From Candidatus Saccharibacteria bacterium UBA6258 (lineage in GTDB: Bacteria; Patescibacteriota; Saccharimonadia; Saccharimonadales; Saccharimonadaceae), in NCBI GenBank assembly GCA_002441145.1, contig DJVK01000008.1, forward strand, positions 26,515 to 52,121: a stretch of DNA of 25,607 nucleotides, read 5' to 3'. Position 1 is the stretch's first letter; each line of letters starts with the position of its first letter. The notes under the pieces are model-generated. The model was not told where the DNA came from and searched no databases. It saw only the letters and a list, made by a program, of their open reading frames with translations. The position numbers and the translations under genes were made by a program. Shown piece by piece: positions 8,567-16,724 of the stretch.

Positions 8567-10132
8567 ATGCATATACTACAAAAACTGAAGAACCTTAAAC
8601 GTACCTGGACTACTAAAGATTCACTAATCGTTACTGCTGGGCTGGCGGTATTTGGAGCTCTGTCGTTCGGTAATATGTCTCGGTGGTCGATTTGGTTCGA
8701 CGAAGCCTTCGGCGTGTATCTGATTCGCCATAGTTTTGCAGACGTGGCTAAGTTTACCGCTACCGACGTGCATCCACCGCTGTATTATTGGTTACTTAAA
8801 TTATGGCAGGGTGCTTTTGGTGATAGCGAATTAGCGTTACGTTCGATGAGCATGCTGTTTATTATGATTGCCATGGTGTTTGTATACTTAATTGTTCGCC
8901 GAGCCTTCAGCCGTAATGCAGCGGCGTGGGTGATGGCATTCATGGCGATTTCGCCAATGATGATCAGGTATGCCGATGAAGCGCGTATGTATGGCCTTGC
9001 GATGGCGATTGTAGCGGCGGCAAGCTATGTGCTGATTGATGCGACTAATAAACCTTCGACCAAAAAATGGATAGTATACGGTGTGCTTGTATCGCTCGGT
9101 ATGTGGACGCATTACTTTACGGCTTTGATATGGATAGCTCATTGGGTGTGGCGATACCTTGCTGTACGCACAGGCAATGCGAAGCAGACGTCTAAAGCAT
9201 TTTGGTCTAAGGAATGGGTGCGTGCGCACATCGTTGCGGTCGGTTTGTTTTTGCCATGGCTACCAACGATGGTCGTACAGATGAGCAATGTGCAAGGTGG
9301 CGGCTTTTGGATTCAACCGATTACCGTTTCGACGCCGTTTAACTTTATTACGAATGTTGTGCTGTACCGCGAAAATGATGAAACATTAAGTTGGCTCGGC
9401 TTGTTAATGCTAGCAGTAATTATCGTATCGTTCGCGCTGGTGATTCGTACGTATTTAACGCTCAAAGCCGAACAGAAGCAACTGTATCGATTGTTTATCG
9501 CGATGGTGCTCGTACCTATGGCAGTGTTAATCATCGCATCGATGCCTCCGCTGCGCCCGTCGTTTATTGATCGCTATCTTGTAACCACCTTGCCATATTG
9601 GGCGGCCCTGATTGGAATCGCGGTGTATGTCGGGCTGAATAATAAGCGTACTAAACTGCTCGCACAGGTAACCGCTGGGCTAGTTGCGGTAGCTATGATT
9701 TTTGGCATTGTTCATGTATACGAAATCGGTAACTTTAATAAGCATTCGCTCGACCCTTTGCCAGTGCGTCAGACTGCGCAGGCGATTAGCAACGAAACCG
9801 CAGGAACGCAGCCTATTGTCGTGCTGTCGTCGTGGCGATTTTACGAACTACACTATTATGATAGCGCCAAGAACCCCGTTTACTTTGAAGCAACAGACAA
9901 CCTAGTTTGGGGATCGTACGATATGTTACGCGAAAACGATTACCGCAAAGTGCGCGACACAGCTCAGTTTGCTCGCGAGAACGGCGGCAAGATTTGGTTC
10001 GCAGGCGACTGGACATATGGCAAGCCGGTGATGCCTCGCCAAGGCGAGTGGACGGTGCTCCGCGAAATCAAACTACCGGGCATCGGCGATAAGCAGTCGA
10101 CGATACGTGCCGTAGAATTGCAACTTAAGTAA
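8567..10132 (+). CDS. GT-C fold glycosyltransferase (GT39/ArnT-like, PMT_2 family)
   Basis: A polytopic membrane protein of about 521 residues from the PMT_2/GT39-like superfamily, which moves sugars from polyprenyl-phosphate donors to lipid or protein acceptors on the outer face of the membrane. The first periplasmic loop carries the conserved acidic pair at Asp45-Glu46 (WFDEAF) and the segment TDVHPPLYYWLLKLW (about 66-80), both typical of the family. About ten to twelve hydrophobic helices follow, then a C-terminal soluble domain of about 140 residues. The ATG at 8567 follows GAGAGG by 4 nt and is preferred; an in-frame ATG at 8555 overlaps that ribosome binding site. The target is unknown. 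The convergent OpgC-like gene starts its stop codon at the very next base. Confidence 0.87.
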   Translation: MHILQKLKNLKRTWTTKDSLIVTAGLAVFGALSFGNMSRWSIWFDEAFGVYLIRHSFADVAKFTATDVHPPLYYWLLKLWQGAFGDSELALRSMSMLFIMIAMVFVYLIVRRAFSRNAAAWVMAFMAISPMMIRYADEARMYGLAMAIVAAASYVLIDATNKPSTKKWIVYGVLVSLGMWTHYFTALIWIAHWVWRYLAVRTGNAKQTSKAFWSKEWVRAHIVAVGLFLPWLPTMVVQMSNVQGGGFWIQPITVSTPFNFITNVVLYRENDETLSWLGLLMLAVIIVSFALVIRTYLTLKAEQKQLYRLFIAMVLVPMAVLIIASMPPLRPSFIDRYLVTTLPYWAALIGIAVYVGLNNKRTKLLAQVTAGLVAVAMIFGIVHVYEIGNFNKHSLDPLPVRQTAQAISNETAGTQPIVVLSSWRFYELHYYDSAKNPVYFEATDNLVWGSYDMLRENDYRKVRDTAQFARENGGKIWFAGDWTYGKPVMPRQGEWTVLREIKLPGIGDKQSTIRAVELQLK

Positions 10133-11236
10133 TTATTTAGGCAATACTTTATTTAAGATCGGTGCACGGATAATTAAGTAGGTGCCGATAATCGCTAGTA
10201 ATCCGAGGAGCGTATTGAACCAGGTCGCCCAAACTGTCGGTATGGTAAAGGTAAGGCCAAGCCCGATTAAGCAGATAACATAGCCGTGGGCGATGTAGGC
10301 TGTCAATGAGTGAGTGCCTAGATATTCAATAATGCCATAGGTGTATTTATGCAAGAACGGCGTAATGCGTTCAAAAACAAAGGCTAGGGTAGTAAACCAT
10401 AAGCCTGCAATCAGTACGCGTAGCGGCGAGAAGAGTTCAATATCAAATACAGCTTCTGAGCCTTCGACAAAACCGCTTGGTAATGTTTGTGGCCAGAATA
10501 TAGCGAGTACAGAGAGTGCCATCGTGATAAGGGTTGTGCCGTAAAGTGACCGGCGAACTTGCCTACGCCTCGGTTCGCCCAGCTGCGTCCATCGCGCGCG
10601 GATAGTATCAAAGTAGAACCCGACGAGGCTTGGCAAGAAGAATACGACCTGCCACTTCATCCATTCGATATTAAACTGCAGTCCTGCTAGGTAGAGTAAA
10701 AGCGTGCCGGCGAGCACGAGCCATGGTTGGCGTTTGCGGAGCAATGCAACGACGCCAATCGCGAGAACAAGGAAGATCGCATACAGGTAAAGGAAGTGGA
10801 TCCACATGTGAGGTTCGCCGCTTGTTGCAAAACTGACGAACATATCCCAGTAATTTCGCTCACCAGTAGGTAGCGGTGTGAAGGGCATGTTCGTAACCTT
10901 ACCCGACCATTCAATGGCGATATATCCCATGCTGACGATGAGCATCCAGACATAAAGTATCCCTGCTCGAATAAGCAGTTTTTTAGCGATATCCAAAAAT
11001 GGTAATTTCAATCCTTTGAACCCGCGAATGTAACCAATTAAAAAGCCCGAAATCATGACGAATCCCTCGGCCGCGCTCATCCATAACATTCCTTTGCCCG
11101 AAACGAGTGCCCATAGGCTTGGGAAGCGCCATAAGTGATCGATGATAATGACGGCAATAAAGTATCCACGCAAGTAGTCGAGCGATAGCAGGCGGCTAGA
11201 AGGTGTTTTGGTAGTAGGTTCTGATTTTTTAGACAT
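10133..11236 (-). CDS. OpgC-like membrane acyltransferase
   Basis: A 367-residue integral membrane protein resembling OpgC and other acyltransferase-3 type enzymes. The N terminus has RLLSLDYLRGYFIAVIIIDHLW, matching the family's R-x-LD-x-x-RG opening with a conserved His, and EGFVMISGFLIGYIRG resembles the next helix motif. About ten transmembrane helices are visible. Such enzymes transfer acyl groups, for example succinyl, to glycans or other cell-envelope molecules. A neighbouring role with the convergent glycosyltransferase in surface glycan modification is plausible but unproven. The ATG lies 7 nt after an extended -10 box (TGATATACT, ending at 11244), so the mRNA is probably leaderless. 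It is divergent from bcp. Confidence 0.82.
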   Translation of the reverse strand: MSKKSEPTTKTPSSRLLSLDYLRGYFIAVIIIDHLWRFPSLWALVSGKGMLWMSAAEGFVMISGFLIGYIRGFKGLKLPFLDIAKKLLIRAGILYVWMLIVSMGYIAIEWSGKVTNMPFTPLPTGERNYWDMFVSFATSGEPHMWIHFLYLYAIFLVLAIGVVALLRKRQPWLVLAGTLLLYLAGLQFNIEWMKWQVVFFLPSLVGFYFDTIRARWTQLGEPRRRQVRRSLYGTTLITMALSVLAIFWPQTLPSGFVEGSEAVFDIELFSPLRVLIAGLWFTTLAFVFERITPFLHKYTYGIIEYLGTHSLTAYIAHGYVICLIGLGLTFTIPTVWATWFNTLLGLLAIIGTYLIIRAPILNKVLPK

Positions 11237-11243
11237 TATACCC

Positions 11244-11286
11244 AGTATATCAAACCCAAAAATGCTTTCTGACGGTGCGGTATACT
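11244..11286. promoter_or_regulatory. Back-to-back leaderless promoters of the OpgC-like gene and bcp
   Basis: On the minus strand TATACT (11244-11249) with an upstream TG ends 7 nt before the OpgC-like ATG. On the plus strand TATACT (11281-11286) ends 6 nt before the bcp ATG. Transcription normally starts about 7 nt after the -10 box, so both mRNAs should begin at or next to their start codons. The two promoters are only about 30 bp apart. Confidence 0.65.
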
Positions 11287-11292
11287 AGGTAT

Positions 11293-11757
11293 ATGACAAA
11301 AGAACTTCCTTACGCTGCACCAGATTTTACGTTAACCGATAATAACGGCAAGTCTATTTCGCTGGCAGATTTTAGTGGCAAGTGGGTCGTTTTATATTTT
11401 TACCCTAAAGACGACACGCCTGGTTGTACAGTCGAGGCGTGTAGCCTGCGTGATGCTCGCGACGACATTACTGCGTTAGGCGCAGAAATAATCGGTATTA
11501 GTCGTGATGACGCTTCGAGTCACGAAAAGTTCAAAGCTAAACACATGCTCAACTTTACATTATTAAGCGACCCTGACCATTCGGTCATGGACGCATACGG
11601 CGCCTGGGGTCCGAAGATGTTCGGCAAAGAAGGTGTTCAGCGCAAGACATTTATCATTAATCCTGAAGGCCAGGTAGTAAAAGTGTATGGTCGCGTAACG
11701 CCGCTCGGACATGGCGAACAAGTAGTTCAAGAATTGAAGCGACTCCAAGCTAACTAG
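11293..11757 (+). CDS. bcp: Peroxiredoxin, Bcp/PrxQ type
   Basis: A 154-residue thiol peroxidase that reduces hydrogen peroxide and alkyl hydroperoxides. The active-site segment DDTPGCTVEACSLRD carries the peroxidatic Cys45 and the resolving Cys50 five residues later, the PrxQ spacing that allows an intramolecular disulfide. The catalytic Thr42 and Pro43 are present, and the length is normal. The start at 11293 is chosen because an extended -10 TATACT ends 6 nt before it; an in-frame GTG at 11275 would lie upstream of that promoter. The stop shares a CTAG with the convergent gatD stop. An electron donor such as thioredoxin is not encoded nearby. Confidence 0.95.
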   Translation: MTKELPYAAPDFTLTDNNGKSISLADFSGKWVVLYFYPKDDTPGCTVEACSLRDARDDITALGAEIIGISRDDASSHEKFKAKHMLNFTLLSDPDHSVMDAYGAWGPKMFGKEGVQRKTFIINPEGQVVKVYGRVTPLGHGEQVVQELKRLQAN

Positions 11758-12476
11758 CGGGGTCGTTTGACGGCGACTTGGCGGGCAAGAGTGGCGAATC
11801 GGTCGTCGATTACCGTTGGGGCAAAGTCACCGTATTTACGTATGATCGCTTGCTCAATTAAATGGTCGGCGACAGCTGGATTTTTTGGTAATAGTGAACC
11901 GTGTAAGTACGACCCGATAACGTTGCGATAGCGCGCGCCTTCGGTTTCGTCTTTACCGTTATTGCCTGCGCCCTTGACGACGCGCCCAAAGGCCTGTGCG
12001 TTTGGGCCTAATTTAGTGAGCCCGCTGTGGTTCTCGTAGCCGACGATATCACCGAAATCCTTGCTCTGGGTGACGATATTTCCTATCAGGCGTTCATCGC
12101 CACCGTATGTTTCGACATCAAGCAGGCCGATGCCTTTGATCATCACGCCTTCACGCGTCTTAAAAAAGTGGCCGAATTGCTGGTAAAGGCCGCAAATGAG
12201 CAGCATTGGAACATCATTGTCGGCGAGCTCTTTAAGCTTTGGGCCGATTATTAGTAAGTCGTCGCCGATTTTAGATTGACCGCTATCTTGTCCGCCACCG
12301 CCAACGATTAAGTCGACATCTTGCGGGAACTCATCGCCAGGGTTGTACGATAACAAATTGACCTTGTACCCGTTCCATTCAAGGCGGCGTTTAAGAACGA
12401 GAGTATTACCCCAGTCGCCATAAATATTCATGTCGCGCGGGTACAATTGCAGTAGGTTGATTACTTTGTCGGTCAT
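11754..12476 (-). CDS. gatD: Lipid II isoglutaminyl synthase, glutamine amidotransferase subunit GatD
   Basis: GatD supplies ammonia from glutamine to MurT, which amidates the D-glutamate of the peptidoglycan stem peptide. The 240-residue protein is a class I glutamine amidotransferase (CobB/CobQ-like) with the nucleophile Cys95 in LLICGLYQQFG and the catalytic His192 in GSYLHGSLLPKNP, at nearly the positions known for Staphylococcus aureus GatD. GGGGQDSGQ near 59-67 is another family hallmark. The ATG at 12476 overlaps the murT stop by four bases, so the pair is translationally coupled. Convergent overlap with bcp leaves no space for a separate terminator. Confidence 0.96.
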   Translation of the reverse strand: MTDKVINLLQLYPRDMNIYGDWGNTLVLKRRLEWNGYKVNLLSYNPGDEFPQDVDLIVGGGGQDSGQSKIGDDLLIIGPKLKELADNDVPMLLICGLYQQFGHFFKTREGVMIKGIGLLDVETYGGDERLIGNIVTQSKDFGDIVGYENHSGLTKLGPNAQAFGRVVKGAGNNGKDETEGARYRNVIGSYLHGSLLPKNPAVADHLIEQAIIRKYGDFAPTVIDDRFATLARQVAVKRPR

Positions 12477-13762
12477 CGGATTACCTCCACGTCGGTTCGT
12501 TTTGAAAGTTCACGGCGCAACGCGAGCATGGCTGTATAAGAACAAAAGATTCGCTTAGGCTTGCCGCTGCCCGTTGAAATAAAATGATCAAGAGCCGTTG
12601 CTAACTTTGGTTCGACGTGCGACATTTCGACTTCGTCGTACTGTAAGCGCAGTGCCATATCGTATGCACGGACGCCGGTTACTTCGGCGACGCCTTCGTT
12701 GGATAGGCTTTCAAAATCAACATCCCAAAGCCAGCTCATGTCGCGGCCGTCAGCATAGTCATCATTAATAGCAATCATGGTGTGATATCCGGCAGGGTTG
12801 AATGACTTCAGGCTTAGGCGGAAGCCCGACGGGTTCTTTACCAACACTAATTCACATTCCGTTCCATCTACGACGAGTGTTTCGCCACGGCCGAATGCAG
12901 GCGTAACGTTGGCAAGTGAGTCGAGCATGGCTGTTTCGTTAAGTTCATCACCCATCACAACTCGCGTCATTGCAACGGCGCCCACGGCATTCTGGACGTT
13001 GTAGATGCCTTTTAGCTTAAGGTCGACCGGGTATTCTTTGTTATTAAAACTGATCACTGCGTGCTGGCCGTCGATTGATACCAGGCTGACGTCGTCGGCA
13101 TATAAGGTTGCAGGGTGAAGAGACGCCGATTCAACATCTGTCTCGCGCATCGAATCGTCTGATGGGAACATGGTAATCAGACTAGGGTCGACGCCGTAAC
13201 TGCGTACGGGAACATCGATGCCTTCGACAAATTTACTTGTGCCGAGTCGCGGGTCGTCGCGGTTAATAATAATTCCATCGGTCGTATATTCGGCGATTGT
13301 ACGTAGCAGTCCGGCGGTTGCGTCAATTTCACCAAAGCGGTCCAATTGATCGCGCATAACGTTGAGCAATAAACAGTAGGTTGGTTTGATCGCCTTCACA
13401 AAGTGAACGGCATGCGCTTCGTCGAGTTCGAGTACGGCGATATCAGCATCAAGCTTGCCATGGTTGTCGACATCGCCTAACAGTGCAGCCGCGACACCGC
13501 GAGTAAAGTTGCTACCCGTTCGGTTGGTGAATACCTTCAGACCTTGGCCTTCAAGCAATTCAACGATCATCTTTGTGGTCGTTGTTTTGCCGTTAGTACC
13601 GCTAACAAGGACGATGCCTTTTGGCAGTTGCGCAAGAGTGCGAGCAATAAAATTAGGGTCGATGCGTTCGACGAATAAGCCAGGTAGCGCTGAGCCGCCG
13701 CCACGAGCAATCGCGAGTTTACGCACGCTCTTTCCAAGGAGTGTAGTGAAGTTCATAGGCAT
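12473..13762 (-). CDS. murT: Lipid II isoglutaminyl synthase, Mur ligase-like subunit MurT
   Basis: MurT is the ATP-using half of the MurT-GatD complex. From the ATG at 13762 it is 429 residues, the usual length. The P-loop GTNGKTTTTK begins at residue 55, NRTGSNFTRG and DELDE-like acidic segments follow, and the C-terminal DUF1727 domain contains LVKNPSGF, DDYADGRDMSWLWDVDFE and FCSYTAMLALR. Characterised MurT proteins have a four-cysteine zinc ribbon inserted in the central domain; here the corresponding stretch has no CxxC pair and reads through SIDGQHAVISFNNKEYPVDL. The start is set by a TATAAT box at 13770-13775, 7 nt upstream, implying a leaderless mRNA; a second ATG two codons later is also possible. 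Confidence 0.95.
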   Translation of the reverse strand: MPMNFTTLLGKSVRKLAIARGGGSALPGLFVERIDPNFIARTLAQLPKGIVLVSGTNGKTTTTKMIVELLEGQGLKVFTNRTGSNFTRGVAAALLGDVDNHGKLDADIAVLELDEAHAVHFVKAIKPTYCLLLNVMRDQLDRFGEIDATAGLLRTIAEYTTDGIIINRDDPRLGTSKFVEGIDVPVRSYGVDPSLITMFPSDDSMRETDVESASLHPATLYADDVSLVSIDGQHAVISFNNKEYPVDLKLKGIYNVQNAVGAVAMTRVVMGDELNETAMLDSLANVTPAFGRGETLVVDGTECELVLVKNPSGFRLSLKSFNPAGYHTMIAINDDYADGRDMSWLWDVDFESLSNEGVAEVTGVRAYDMALRLQYDEVEMSHVEPKLATALDHFISTGSGKPKRIFCSYTAMLALRRELSKRTDVEVIR

Positions 13763-13769
13763 ACGCTCT

Positions 13770-13802
13770 ATTATAGCGTAATCTGAACCACTAAGGTACA
13801 AT
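13770..13802. promoter_or_regulatory. Divergent leaderless promoters of murT and the 13809 gene
   Basis: TATAAT on the minus strand (13770-13775) ends 7 nt before the murT ATG at 13762. TACAAT on the plus strand (13797-13802) ends 6 nt before the ATG at 13809. Both distances place transcription start at or next to the start codon. No ribosome binding site is present for either gene. Confidence 0.65.
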
Positions 13803-13808
13803 AGGGTT

Positions 13809-14192
13809 ATGTTTATTGTGGGCTTGCTAACATGGTGGTATGGCGCCGGCTGGCAACAGCGCGTACTAGTGGTGCGCGAACGTTTGGTCAGTACTTTCGA
13901 TTACTTTTCGATCGATCTTTTACTACGCACGCTCTTTTCGCCATTCAGGCAAATTTCGGCGGGTAGTGTACAGGGTCCGATTGGCGTTCAATTGCAGGCT
14001 TGGTTTGATCAGTTGATATCGCGTGTAATCGGTTCGTTCGTGCGTACGCTGACTATCTTTATTGGCATCATTACCCTAGCATTTGTTGTGGTGTTTGGTG
14101 TGGTATCGATTGTAACGTGGGCACTAGTGCCGCTATTGCCAGCAGTAGGTATCGTAATGGCGATGATTGGATGGCTACCATGGACAATCTAA
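13809..14192 (+). CDS. Small membrane protein coupled to Clp-like ATPase
   Basis: No named family is recognised. The 127-residue protein has an amphipathic N-terminal half containing FDYFSIDLLLRTLFSPFRQI and two strongly hydrophobic helices near 71-95 and 99-125, the second reaching almost to the C terminus. Its end overlaps the following AAA+ gene by about 13 bp, and no other promoter is evident for that gene, so the two proteins are made from one mRNA. A role as a membrane partner or adaptor of the ATPase is inferred from this arrangement. Transcription appears leaderless, with TACAAT ending 6 nt before the ATG. Confidence 0.82.
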   Translation: MFIVGLLTWWYGAGWQQRVLVVRERLVSTFDYFSIDLLLRTLFSPFRQISAGSVQGPIGVQLQAWFDQLISRVIGSFVRTLTIFIGIITLAFVVVFGVVSIVTWALVPLLPAVGIVMAMIGWLPWTI

Positions 14193-16633
14193 CATTCGAT
14201 TACGGCAGTATACGGGCAAACAAAGCACGCTTTGGTCATCATTTGCGAGGAATTACGATTCGCTTTATGCCGTGGCTTGTTGTTTTGTTCCTATTGCTTG
14301 GTGTCGGACTGCTCATCACAGGGTTTGCCGTTGGTTGGGCGCTTATTGGGTTCGCGGCGTTCCCGTACGTAATTTATATGTGGTATCAGCACGACTTGCA
14401 TCATTTGCCAACGGGCAGGGGTGAATCGGTAGACTCGCTTCTTTCTGGTGATATTTTAGGGCAGCTTTCGGCCAAACCGACGCCGCACGAGGTAGCTACT
14501 GCCGTTGGGCGCGTTTCGAGCGGGCAATTTATGAGTGCACGCTTTGGCTTGACGGCATCATTGTTGCAACAGATTGCAAGTGATGACGCTACAAAGATGC
14601 CGGAATTTTGGCGGTTAGCAAACGAGATTCGCATAAAGAACGGGCTAGCGCACATATCGGGGAGTGTATTGGCTGTCACGATTATTCGCAGCTTTGGTGA
14701 CTACGAAAACCTTATTGCGCAGATTCATATTGATGACGAAGACCTTGACCAAGGTATTCAGTGGCAGAATCACTTGCGTCAACTTATCGATAAGCATCGC
14801 AAGCCTAAGCGTACTGGTGGCGTTGCTCGCGACTGGTCATTCGGGTATATTCCGCTCTTGACTCGCTTTGGTCAGAACATAAGTCAACAAATCAGCAACG
14901 GCGGCGGATTGCTAACGGTCGATGTCACGTCGCACGTGAGCGCAATCGAGCAGCTAATCGAAACATTCGGTGCAGGCGGTCGGCAGAACGCTGTGCTCGT
15001 TGGTAAAGAGGGCGCCGGTAAAACGACAATTATTCATGCATTCGCCGAACGACTATTAGACGCTTCGTCCAAATTGCCAGATAACTTAAAATTCCGCCAA
15101 GTATTTATTCTCGACTCCGCATCTATCATTGGTGCTGCGCCAGGTAGGGGCGAGCTAGAAAACTTAATCATGAAGATTCTTGGCGAGGCGTATAGCGCAA
15201 AGAACATTATTATCTGTCTTGATAACGCACAACTCTTTTTCGAAGAAGGTGTTGGAGCAGTCGATTTAACCAATGTCTTGCAGCCGATTTTAGACGCAGG
15301 GCGATTGAGGTTGATCTTATCAATGGACGAACAGCGATTCTTGCAAATTGGGCAACGCAACCCATCGCTCATTAATGCGCTAAATCGTATCAATGTCGCG
15401 CCAACCGACGAGCAAGAGACCAAGACTGTTATGCAAGAGCAGCTTATTTACACCGAGATCCAGCGTAACGTAACGTACATGTATCAGGCCGTAAAAGAGG
15501 CGTATCGATTGAGTGAACGCTACGTGCACGATTTAGCGATGCCAGGGCGAGCAATCAAATTACTCGAATCTGCGGCGAGCTACAGCGAAGGCGGCTTGGT
15601 CACGATGAATTCGGTTCAGCAGGCAATCGAAAAGACACTCGATGTTAAAGTGAGTGTCGCCAGCGACAGCCAAGACCGCGAAAAGCTATTGAACATGGAA
15701 GAGCTAATTCATAAACGAATGGTCAACCAGACGCGTGCAGTGAGCGTAGTTAGTGACGCACTGCGCCGTGCAAGGGCAGGGGTGCGCAATCAAAATCGAC
15801 CGATTGGCACGTTCTTGTTCCTTGGACCTACCGGTGTCGGTAAGACCGAACTTTCTAAAGCGCTTGCCGACGTATACTTTGGCGGTGAAAACCGAATCGT
15901 GCGCATCGACCTTAACGAATATGTTCGCCCCGAAGACGTTACGCGATTAATTGCTGACGGCGCCGACGACCCAACGAGCCTTACTGCGCAAGTTATGAAG
16001 CAACCATTTAGCGTGGTGCTACTTGATGAGATTGAAAAAGCGGCACCCGAAGTACTGGCAACATTGCTACAACTGCTCGACGAGGGTATATTACGGGATA
16101 TCAAAAACCGCGAGGTTAGCTTTAGGGACGCGATTGTCATTGCCACGAGTAACGCTGGTGCTGACCGTATTCGTGAGTACATCGAACGTGGCTACCAGGT
16201 GAATCAATTTGAACAGCAATTCGTAGATGAACTTATAAATACTAACCAGTTTAGACCAGAATTTTTGAACCGTTTTGATGAAATAGTCGTCTTTAGGCCA
16301 TTTACAAAAGAAGAGTTGGTCCAGGTATTCGATCTAATTTTGGCGGGTGTCAACAAAACCCTACAAGTGCAAAAAGTATCTGTCGTCGTCGAACATGACG
16401 CCAAGTTACTGCTTGTCGATAAGGGCTATGACCCACGCTTGGGTGCTCGCCCGATGCGTCGTGTCATACAAAAGGCTGTTGAAAACACAGTAGCTAAACA
16501 AATGCTTAGCGGCACGGTTAATCCAGGTGATGTAATCACGATTACACTAGAGCAGGTAAAGCAGATTTTTGACACCCAAGACCAAGTAGCACAGCTAGCT
16601 ACACCTCAGCCAGACAATACTCTTCAGCCCTAA
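14180..16633 (+). CDS. Membrane-anchored ClpC/ClpB-like double AAA+ ATPase
   Basis: An 817-residue Clp/Hsp100-type unfoldase. Two N-terminal membrane helices (about 30-72) are followed by a Clp-N-like helical domain and two AAA+ modules. D1 has Walker A GKEGAGKTT (about 275) but its Walker B reads ICLDNAQ, with Asn349 where Clp proteins have the catalytic Glu. D2 is intact: Walker A GPTGVGKTE (about 549), Walker B LLDEIEK (Asp616-Glu617), sensor 1 ATSNAG, Arg finger FLNRFDE, sensor 2 GARPMRR. No ClpP-docking IGF/LGF loop is apparent and no ClpP gene is nearby. Starts at 14171 and 14180 are both possible; either overlaps the preceding membrane protein gene. Substrates are unknown; remodelling of membrane or envelope proteins is inferred from the anchor. 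Confidence 0.9.
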   Translation: MDNLTFDYGSIRANKARFGHHLRGITIRFMPWLVVLFLLLGVGLLITGFAVGWALIGFAAFPYVIYMWYQHDLHHLPTGRGESVDSLLSGDILGQLSAKPTPHEVATAVGRVSSGQFMSARFGLTASLLQQIASDDATKMPEFWRLANEIRIKNGLAHISGSVLAVTIIRSFGDYENLIAQIHIDDEDLDQGIQWQNHLRQLIDKHRKPKRTGGVARDWSFGYIPLLTRFGQNISQQISNGGGLLTVDVTSHVSAIEQLIETFGAGGRQNAVLVGKEGAGKTTIIHAFAERLLDASSKLPDNLKFRQVFILDSASIIGAAPGRGELENLIMKILGEAYSAKNIIICLDNAQLFFEEGVGAVDLTNVLQPILDAGRLRLILSMDEQRFLQIGQRNPSLINALNRINVAPTDEQETKTVMQEQLIYTEIQRNVTYMYQAVKEAYRLSERYVHDLAMPGRAIKLLESAASYSEGGLVTMNSVQQAIEKTLDVKVSVASDSQDREKLLNMEELIHKRMVNQTRAVSVVSDALRRARAGVRNQNRPIGTFLFLGPTGVGKTELSKALADVYFGGENRIVRIDLNEYVRPEDVTRLIADGADDPTSLTAQVMKQPFSVVLLDEIEKAAPEVLATLLQLLDEGILRDIKNREVSFRDAIVIATSNAGADRIREYIERGYQVNQFEQQFVDELINTNQFRPEFLNRFDEIVVFRPFTKEELVQVFDLILAGVNKTLQVQKVSVVVEHDAKLLLVDKGYDPRLGARPMRRVIQKAVENTVAKQMLSGTVNPGDVITITLEQVKQIFDTQDQVAQLATPQPDNTLQP

Positions 16634-16684
16634 TACATTATTAATCTTGTGAATATCTTCACATCTGCGGGGGTGTGAGCCCTA

Positions 16685-16690
16685 TATAAT
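16685..16690 (+). promoter_or_regulatory. -10 box upstream of the leader ORF and zinc protease
   Basis: TATAAT at 16685-16690 is the best promoter element in the 90-bp gap before the zinc protease gene. It ends 7 nt before an ATG that opens an eight-codon ORF, and 33 nt before the protease start. A TG two bases upstream is not present, and no clear -35 box is seen. Confidence 0.55.
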
Positions 16691-16697
16691 GATTGTA

Positions 16698-16724
16698 ATG
16701 ATATATACAAACGAGGCTTACTAA
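16698..16724 (+). CDS. Possible eight-codon leaderless leader peptide
   Basis: An ATG at 16698 lies 7 nt after the TATAAT box, the spacing seen at leaderless genes in this window. It opens an eight-residue ORF, MIYTNEAY, whose TAA stop shares its last base with the ATG of the zinc protease gene (TAATG). The GAGG ribosome binding site for the protease lies inside this mini-ORF. If translated, it would couple ribosome traffic to protease expression. There is no protein family evidence, so this is a structural prediction only. Confidence 0.35.
   Translation: MIYTNEAY

Noticed and set aside
11275..11292. GTG start for bcp
   Set aside because: It lies upstream of and within the -10 box; the ATG at 11293 gives the normal peroxiredoxin length.
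13763..13801. Upstream extension of murT to 13801
   Set aside because: The extension would cross the TATAAT promoter; the ATG just after the promoter gives the family's normal N terminus.
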